In this document: one piece after another, positions 7,098 through 11,045 of the stretch
Numbering within the stretch: position 1 is the stretch's first letter
How the letters are laid out: the number at the start of each line of letters is the position of its first letter
Source of the DNA: Acidaminococcaceae bacterium
Lineage (GTDB): Bacteria > Bacillota > Negativicutes > Acidaminococcales > Acidaminococcaceae
NCBI GenBank assembly: GCA_017443165.1
Contig: JAFSOW010000170.1
Location: 1 to 11,045, forward strand
DNA: 11,045 bases
Direction of reading: 5' to 3'
Position numbers and translations under genes: made by a program
Notes under the pieces: model-generated
What the model was told of the DNA's origin: nothing
What the model saw: only the letters and a program-made list of their open reading frames with translations
Databases searched by the model: none

Positions 7098-7126
7098 ATT
7101 ATACATAAATTTCCATAAAAACACAA
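7098..7126 (-). promoter_or_regulatory. Sigma-A-type promoter for DUF512-cobO transcript
   Basis: A -10 box TATAAT (7098-7103) and a -35 box TTGTGT (7121-7126) are separated by exactly 17 bases. The -10 is perfect; the -35 matches TTG of the consensus but little beyond. It follows immediately after the rpsO terminator. Transcription would start near 7091, leaving a leader of about 18 bases that holds just the Shine-Dalgarno site. Confidence 0.65.
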
Positions 7127-7145
7127 ATGTACATTGTAAAAAAGC

Positions 7146-7180
7146 AAAAAAAGGCCCGCTTTTTTCAAGCGGGCCTTTTT
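7146..7180 (-). terminator. Rho-independent terminator of rpsO
   Basis: Eleven bases past the rpsO stop, AAAAAGGCCCGCTT (7167-7180) pairs perfectly with AAGCGGGCCTTTTT (7148-7161) around a 5-base loop. Seven Us (7146-7152) end the minus-strand transcript, and a further U-rich stretch follows. The palindrome also carries Ts on the other strand, so it could act in both directions, but no plus-strand gene faces it. Confidence 0.93.
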
Positions 7181-7191
7181 GTTTGCAAAGA

Positions 7192-7458
7192 TTACTTACG
7201 GATATTCAGTTTGGCAATAATTGCACGATACCGTTCAATGTCTTTCTTCTGCAGATAGTTCAGCAGGCCGCGACGCTGACCAACCATTTTCAGCAGACCG
7301 CGACGGGAATGATGATCTTTCTTGTTGGATTTCAGGTGTTCGGTCAGAGCAGCAATGCGGGTGGTAAGAACCGCAATCTGTACCTCCGGAGATCCGGTGT
7401 CGCCTTCGTGACGGGCATGTTCTTTGATAATCGCCTGTTTTTCTTCTGTTGTTAACAT
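7192..7458 (-). CDS. rpsO: 30S ribosomal protein S15
   Basis: Primary-binding small-subunit protein that binds the three-way junction of helices 20-22 in 16S rRNA and helps form a bridge to the 50S subunit. The 88-residue sequence is full length and textbook: [20 protein letters not shown], then [43 protein letters not shown] and a basic end. The ATG at 7458 has GGAGGT (7467-7472) at 8 nt. It has its own extended -10 promoter and a strong terminator, so a monocistronic message of about 400 nt is expected. The polynucleotide phosphorylase gene (pnp), which often follows rpsO, is not here. Autoregulation by S15 through the leader is known in several bacteria and possible here. Confidence 0.99.
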   Translation of the reverse strand: MLTTEEKQAIIKEHARHEGDTGSPEVQIAVLTTRIAALTEHLKSNKKDHHSRRGLLKMVGQRRGLLNYLQKKDIERYRAIIAKLNIRK

Positions 7459-7544
7459 GATAACAAACCTCCATAAAATTATATTGTCCGGCCGGGACCA
7501 GGAAGGCGTTGGAGAAGCGCTCTACGTAGTTCCGGTTAGGATAC
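7459..7544 (-). promoter_or_regulatory. rpsO 5' leader, possibly S15-responsive
   Basis: About 85 nt separate the inferred transcription start (near 7544) from the rpsO ATG. The leader is GC-rich at its 5' half and contains three short palindromes in a row: CTACGTAG, AGCGCT and CCGGCCGG. GGTCCCGGCCGGAC can form a small hairpin, and CTCCA (7510-7514) could pair with TGGAG (7469-7473), covering the Shine-Dalgarno. S15 leaders are known in several phyla as autoregulatory elements with differing shapes. Membership in any described S15-leader class is an inference I cannot confirm. Confidence 0.35.
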
Positions 7545-7550
7545 TGAAGT

Positions 7551-7579
7551 ATTTTAGCACAGAAATTAATATATTGCAA
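7551..7579 (-). promoter_or_regulatory. rpsO promoter (extended -10)
   Basis: -35 TTGCAA (7574-7579), a 17-base spacer and -10 TAAAAT (7551-7556), preceded by TGC to give an extended -10 (TGnTAAAAT). This is the strongest promoter-like sequence in the window, as expected for a ribosomal protein gene. It lies in the AT-rich gap just after the ribF stop codon. No GC-rich terminator separates it from ribF, so readthrough from the upstream operon is also possible. Confidence 0.75.
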
Positions 7580-7598
7580 ATCTTTTTTAAAAAATAAT

Positions 7599-8555
7599 TT
7601 ACTGTTCATTGTTCTGGGCGGCAAACCAGGCAAGGGCGTCCGCTTTGTCTTTTTCCAGTTGTGCTTTTAGTTCGTCTACTGATGAAAACCTGCGCTCGTT
7701 CCGGATGAACCGGCAAAACGCTGTTTCCAGAATATGCCCGTACAAATCTTCATTGCAACCAAACAGATGAACTTCCAACACTTCCCTCACAACATCGTCA
7801 AAGGTAGGATTCATGCCCAGGTTTCCCACTCCGTTGTAGAGCCTTTCACCGTCACGTACCTGCAAAGCGTAAACGCCGGAAGGCGGAAGGGCGGAACCGT
7901 TCCGGTTCACATACAGGTTTGCCGTAGGAAAGCCCAGTGTCCTTCCCCGCTGAAAGCCTTTATGTACGATTCCCTGGACGCTGCAGAAACGACCAAGCAT
8001 GCTTTCCGCGTCGCGAAGATTGCCTTCGGAAATGGCCCGGCGTATCCGTGTGCTGCTGATGATTCTGTTCTTATATTTTAGAAGCGGCCTTACAATCACA
8101 TCGAAGCCATCTTCTTTACCGCTTTCCGCTAACATTTCCGTATTCCCCAAACCCCTGAAACCGTATGAAAAATTCGTTCCGCAGACGAGACAGGAAAAAT
8201 TGAACTGTTTTAGTTTGTGTAAAAAATCTTCCGGCGATAAAAGCGATAACTGTCGGTTAAAGGGAACATCGATCAGCAAATCGACCCCCCAGCGTTTCAA
8301 AAGCCTTACCTTTTCTTCAGGGGAAATCAGTGCCTGGGGAATCGCCGAAGGCCGGATGGCAGCATACGGATGATTGCTGAATGTGAAAACGGCAAGTCGC
8401 AACTGTTTTTTACGGGCATAAGACGCTGCGGCGTCAATCACGTCGCGGTGGCCTTTATGTAGACCGTCAAAGGTTCCCATGGCAATCACGCAGGGCTTTT
8501 TTTGAAAGGCTTCCTTTTCTGTTTTTTCCAAATATAAACGTTTAACGATTTCCAT
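7599..8555 (-). CDS. ribF: Bifunctional riboflavin kinase / FAD synthetase
   Basis: Phosphorylates riboflavin to FMN and adenylates FMN to FAD, in the cytosol. Seen in 318 residues: an N-terminal nucleotidyltransferase domain with GTFDGLHKGH (27-36, a HxGH-type active site), FTFSNHP (57-63) and SSTRIRR (157-163, the ISSTxIR motif). A C-terminal flavokinase domain follows, with GRTLGFPTANL (194-204), SGVYA, NPTF (239-242) and EVHLF (251-255). Length fits the family. I chose the ATG at 8555, giving MEIVKRLYLEK. A TTG at 8576 in the same frame would add seven residues. Neither has a strong Shine-Dalgarno, so translation may be modest. It is separated from truB by 82 nt that hold a clear hairpin. 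It is the last gene of the infB-rbfA-nrnA-truB-ribF block, where it is commonly found. Confidence 0.96.
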   Translation of the reverse strand: MEIVKRLYLEKTEKEAFQKKPCVIAMGTFDGLHKGHRDVIDAAASYARKKQLRLAVFTFSNHPYAAIRPSAIPQALISPEEKVRLLKRWGVDLLIDVPFNRQLSLLSPEDFLHKLKQFNFSCLVCGTNFSYGFRGLGNTEMLAESGKEDGFDVIVRPLLKYKNRIISSTRIRRAISEGNLRDAESMLGRFCSVQGIVHKGFQRGRTLGFPTANLYVNRNGSALPPSGVYALQVRDGERLYNGVGNLGMNPTFDDVVREVLEVHLFGCNEDLYGHILETAFCRFIRNERRFSSVDELKAQLEKDKADALAWFAAQNNEQ

Positions 8556-8589
8556 AATTGTCAAATGCTTCAACAAGGCAATACAAGGA

Positions 8590-8622
8590 CCGGTTTTCTG
8601 AAATCCATGTTTCCGAAAACGG
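8590..8622 (-). other. Hairpin in truB-ribF intergenic gap
   Basis: The transcript can fold CCGTTTTC (8615-8622) onto GAAAACCGG (8590-8598) with one bulged C. One G/A mismatch then leads into an inner stem GAAA/TTTC and a CATGGA loop, about 12 base pairs in all. No U-run follows, so it is not an intrinsic terminator. It may be an RNA processing or stability element between truB and ribF, or it may affect ribF, whose start lacks a good ribosome-binding site. Confidence 0.45.
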
Positions 8623-8637
8623 CAATGATATCTGCTC

Positions 8638-9519
8638 TCAAGCAGGCTCTTGCGGTTGTTTAACCTGGAACAGTATTTTTTCCGGCTTCACGACTTCGTC
8701 CTCTACCGTTACCATTCCCAAAAATGCATCTGCAAGGTAAAGCGAGTATGTTCCTGAGGCTGTACCTTTTACAGTTGTACGGACTCCGTTGGTGATTCGG
8801 AATGCCTGCAGGTCATTCACATATAGTTTCCCTGTTTTGCAGACTGCTGTTTCCAAAGGCAGCAGAACACTGTCCGGATTGTATGCAATCTCGTCCAATG
8901 TATGAGAGTCTTTAATAGAAAAGACTCCGGCTCTCGTCCGGAGTAAAAAGGTCATACAGGCACAGGTTCCAAGAGCAGCAGCAATATCTTCCAACAAGGT
9001 ACGGATATACGTTCCTTTAGAACATTCGATATCCAGGATGAAATACGGAGGATACAGCTTTATGCACTCCAACCGGAAAATTTCTACGGGTCTGGCAGAA
9101 CGTTCAATTACAATACCTTCTCTGGCGTACTCATACAGCTTTTTCCCATTGACTTTCAATGCGGAATACATAGGGGGAATCTGTAAAATTTTTCCCCGGA
9201 ACTGTTGTAAAACTATTTCAAATTCCGTAGCAGAAAAAGCCGGAGCGGGTTTTGTCTCCAGTACGTTTCCACTGTCGTCGCCGGTGTCCGTCCGAATGCC
9301 GAAAATCCCTTCTGCCCGGTAATGTTTCTTTCCTGTAGCTGCATATTCCAACAAACGGGTCGCATGCCCAACAAAAACAGGCAATACGCCGGCAGCGTCC
9401 GGGTCCAGCGTACCGGAATGACCGGCCTTCTTAATTCCGTAAATCCGGCGGACCCGGCTGACTACGTCATGGGATGTCATACCGGGAGGTTTGAGTACGT
9501 TTACGATACCGTCCGTCAT
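8638..9519 (-). CDS. truB: tRNA pseudouridine(55) synthase TruB
   Basis: Converts uridine 55 in the T-loop of tRNAs to pseudouridine. Seen in 293 residues: DGIVNVLKPPGMTSHDVVSR at the N-terminus, the catalytic motif GHSGTLDPDAAGVLPV (33-48) with nucleophile Asp39, KKHYRAEGIFGIRTDTGDDSG (64-84), IPPMYSALKVNGKKLYEYAREG (114-135) and CSKGTYIRTLLED (166-178). A C-terminal PUA-like part lies after about 235. The ATG at 9519 overlaps the nrnA stop as ATGA, which fixes the start and implies translational coupling. All family motifs are intact. Confidence 0.98.
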   Translation of the reverse strand: MTDGIVNVLKPPGMTSHDVVSRVRRIYGIKKAGHSGTLDPDAAGVLPVFVGHATRLLEYAATGKKHYRAEGIFGIRTDTGDDSGNVLETKPAPAFSATEFEIVLQQFRGKILQIPPMYSALKVNGKKLYEYAREGIVIERSARPVEIFRLECIKLYPPYFILDIECSKGTYIRTLLEDIAAALGTCACMTFLLRTRAGVFSIKDSHTLDEIAYNPDSVLLPLETAVCKTGKLYVNDLQAFRITNGVRTTVKGTASGTYSLYLADAFLGMVTVEDEVVKPEKILFQVKQPQEPA

Positions 9520-10469
9520 ACAAACAATTCCCCTACAACGTCCAGAACCACTTTTTCAGCTTCTTTCAGCGGAGCATAAATACTACAGCCGGCAGCTTTC
9601 TTGTGACCGCCGCCTCCAAAGGATAAAGCAATCTTTGCCACATCAATTTCTTTGGAACGGAAGCTTACTCGGGTCAGGTTCGCTTCCACCTGTTTAAAAA
9701 GTAAAGCGATTTCCACCCCTTCCACGTAACGGGGGTACGAGATAAAAGTATCCGTTTCTACATTATGATCATATAATTCCGGGGGGATTTCGATATAAGC
9801 AATCTTTCCGTCTTTTAAAAATGTCAGTGTTTCAAGCACTTTACGCAACATTTCCACCTGTGAACGGGATTTTAATTCCATATTATCAGAGATCAGACTG
9901 GGATTTACCCCGTAGTTCAGTAAGTCAGCTGCTGTTTTCAATGTGTTTGAGGTCGTATTTGAGTATTTGAACGAACCTGTATCGGTATAAATTCCTTCGT
10001 AAATACAGGTCGCGATGTCCCTGGTAAGTTTGATGCCCATCTCCAGCAACAGGCTGTAAATGATTTCGGCTGTTGCAGCGGCATCAGAATCCAGATACAG
10101 ATAATCAGCAAACCGTGTATTTGTTTTATGATGGTCAATATTTAGAACGATGGGAGATTTGACGACTTCCATAGCATTACCGGCTCTGTCAGCTGAACTT
10201 GCGTCGATAATTACCATAAGGTCAGCCTCTACAGATTCTTCCGGCGCAAAGCGGCGGTATCCGGCAATTCCGGGAAGAAACGAGTAGACGGTGGAAATCT
10301 CATCGTCAACATTTATGATGACCTCTTTGCCCAGCATACGCAATGCATGCATAAGGGCAAGAGACGAGCCGAGGGTATCACCGTCAGGACTGACATGGCT
10401 GACGATTACCAGTTTCTTTGCCGCTTTCAGCAGTTCACTGGTTTCCGCTAATGAACAGTTCTTACTCAT
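9516..10469 (-). CDS. nrnA: DHH/DHHA1 phosphoesterase NrnA (oligoribonuclease / pAp phosphatase)
   Basis: Degrades short oligoribonucleotides to mononucleotides and dephosphorylates 3'-phosphoadenosine 5'-phosphate (pAp), replacing Orn and CysQ in many Firmicutes. Seen in 317 residues: metal ligands in VSHVSPDGDTLGSS (His25, Asp29, Asp31), VIIDAS (Asp89), the DHH motif NIDHHKTN (Asp112, His113, His114), YTDTGSF (161-167, another metal-site Asp), and the DHHA1 substrate motif GGGGHKKAAG (285-294). I chose the ATG at 10469: AAGGA at 10477-10481 sits 7 nt before it, and the ORF overlaps the rbfA stop by 8 nt. Earlier in-frame ATGs (10484, 10523) would add 5-18 residues lying deep in rbfA. The position between rbfA and truB is conserved in Firmicutes. 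Confidence 0.96.
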   Translation of the reverse strand: MSKNCSLAETSELLKAAKKLVIVSHVSPDGDTLGSSLALMHALRMLGKEVIINVDDEISTVYSFLPGIAGYRRFAPEESVEADLMVIIDASSADRAGNAMEVVKSPIVLNIDHHKTNTRFADYLYLDSDAAATAEIIYSLLLEMGIKLTRDIATCIYEGIYTDTGSFKYSNTTSNTLKTAADLLNYGVNPSLISDNMELKSRSQVEMLRKVLETLTFLKDGKIAYIEIPPELYDHNVETDTFISYPRYVEGVEIALLFKQVEANLTRVSFRSKEIDVAKIALSFGGGGHKKAAGCSIYAPLKEAEKVVLDVVGELFV

Positions 10470-10824
10470 TTTTATTTCCTTCATTTTCTTTAATCTGGCG
10501 CAGCAGGCTGTCGATATGCTCACCGTATTCCCAGGAATTATCCTTTTCCAATATCAGTTCCGGCGCAAAACGCAGACGGATGCGTTTTGCTATTTCCGTT
10601 CTCATGAAGCCTTTAGCCTTGTTTAAAGCTTTCCATGCCTGATCCTGTTCTTCCGCAGAACCGTACAGGCTTACGAAAACTTTCGCCTGGCTCATATCAT
10701 CTGTCAGGTTCACTCCCGTAACCGTTACCAGTTTGATACGCGGATCTTTAATATCCATCAGAAGCATATTGGAGATTTCATGTTGGATTGCTTCCTGTAC
10801 TTTTTCAACTCGTAATCTTGCCAT
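10462..10824 (-). CDS. rbfA: 30S ribosome-binding factor RbfA
   Basis: Small KH-fold protein that binds the 30S subunit and assists late maturation of 16S rRNA 5' end (helix 1), important at low temperature. The 120-residue sequence shows the family pattern: MARLRVEKVQEAIQHEIS, DPRIKLVTVTGVNLTDDM (about 27-44), QAKVFVSLYG, and the C-terminal RFAPELILEKDNSWEYGEHID ending in LLRQI. The ATG at 10824 follows AGGTG at 10829-10833. It lies 21 nt after infB and overlaps nrnA by 8 nt, so it is one message with them. Confidence 0.97.
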   Translation of the reverse strand: MARLRVEKVQEAIQHEISNMLLMDIKDPRIKLVTVTGVNLTDDMSQAKVFVSLYGSAEEQDQAWKALNKAKGFMRTEIAKRIRLRFAPELILEKDNSWEYGEHIDSLLRQIKENEGNKNE

Positions 10825-10845
10825 AATTCACCTGTGCACAATCCC

Positions 10846-11045
10846 TTATTCGGGAGCAACTTCTTTCATTACATAAACTTCAAACTGGTCATTCTCTTTG
10901 ATGTCATGGAACTTGGCCAGCGTGATACCGCATTCGTAGCCGGCGGCAACTTCTTTTACATCGTCTTTAAAACGGCGCAGGGATTCCATCTCGTCTTCGG
11001 CAATAACAATACCGTCCCGGACTACACGGATTTTGGCATTATTTG
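10846..11045 (-). CDS. infB: Translation initiation factor IF-2, C-terminal end (partial)
   Basis: The window enters inside this gene, and only its last 66 codons are present, read from the window edge to TAA at 10846-10848. The translated end includes [40 protein letters not shown] and ends KEVAPE. This is the domain IV C-terminal barrel of IF-2, which binds the fMet-tRNA acceptor end. Its position immediately upstream of rbfA matches the conserved nusA-infB-rbfA operon. The 5' part with the G domain lies outside the window. Confidence 0.95.
   Translation of the reverse strand, partial: NNAKIRVVRDGIVIAEDEMESLRRFKDDVKEVAAGYECGITLAKFHDIKENDQFEVYVMKEVAPE

Noticed and set aside
7074..7124. N-terminal extension of the DUF512 protein
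   Set aside because: It contains the promoter -10 box, and the strong GGAGG lies directly before the ATG at 7073.
8559..8564. Perfect TTGACA hexamer just before ribF
   Set aside because: No -10 box lies at 16-18 bases. The nearest TTATAT is about 21 bases away and inside the coding region.
10470..10523. N-terminal extension of nrnA into rbfA
   Set aside because: The ATG at 10469 has AAGGA at good spacing and starts the conserved part. The extension is simply rbfA read in another frame.
115..10642. Many plus-strand open frames, including long ones at 1261-1956, 6510-7118 and 6814-7455
   Set aside because: All lie antisense to well-supported genes, show no family motifs and overlap coding sequence with clear conservation, so they are shadows.

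Overview
The window is a strictly one-strand (minus) block of housekeeping genes from a bacterium, and it reads right to left. Protein similarity by eye, strong Shine-Dalgarno sites and the combination of an ACT-domain regulator with hom and thrB suggest a low-to-mid G+C Firmicute of the Negativicutes type (Dialister/Megasphaera-like). That placement is an inference from family resemblance, not a search result. No mobile element, CRISPR array, tRNA, rRNA or phage gene is visible, and no gene-free gap exceeds about 140 bases.

Right-hand block (about 11045 to 7599, minus strand): the 3' end of infB, then rbfA, nrnA, truB and ribF. This is the classic translation/RNA-maturation operon (initiation factor 2, 30S maturation factor, oligoribonuclease/pAp phosphatase, tRNA psi55 synthase, FAD synthesis). 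rbfA/nrnA overlap by 8 nt and nrnA/truB by 4 nt (ATGA). An 82-nt gap with a clear 12-bp hairpin separates truB from ribF.

Middle block (7598 to 5130): rpsO (ribosomal protein S15) has its own extended -10 promoter, a roughly 85-nt leader and a strong intrinsic terminator, so it looks monocistronic. A second promoter starts right after that terminator and drives a radical-SAM/DUF512 protein with an N-terminal PDZ-like segment, followed 15 nt later by a corrinoid adenosyltransferase of the CobA/CobO/BtuR type.

Left-hand block (5022 to 73): der (ribosome-assembly GTPase with two G domains), plsY (acyl-phosphate:glycerol-3-phosphate acyltransferase), an ACT-domain protein, hom and thrB. The last two convert aspartate semialdehyde to homoserine and then to O-phosphohomoserine on the threonine branch.

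The most notable anomaly is the ACT-domain gene. An in-frame TAA (2589-2591) cuts it at the end of the third predicted strand, while the missing C-terminal 30 codons continue in the same frame to a normal stop at 2496. Apart from that, this is mostly ordinary core genome. I found no convincing undescribed multi-gene system. The items worth a second look are the interrupted ACT gene, the uncharacterised DUF512 enzyme next to der, and two structured leader/intergenic RNAs.
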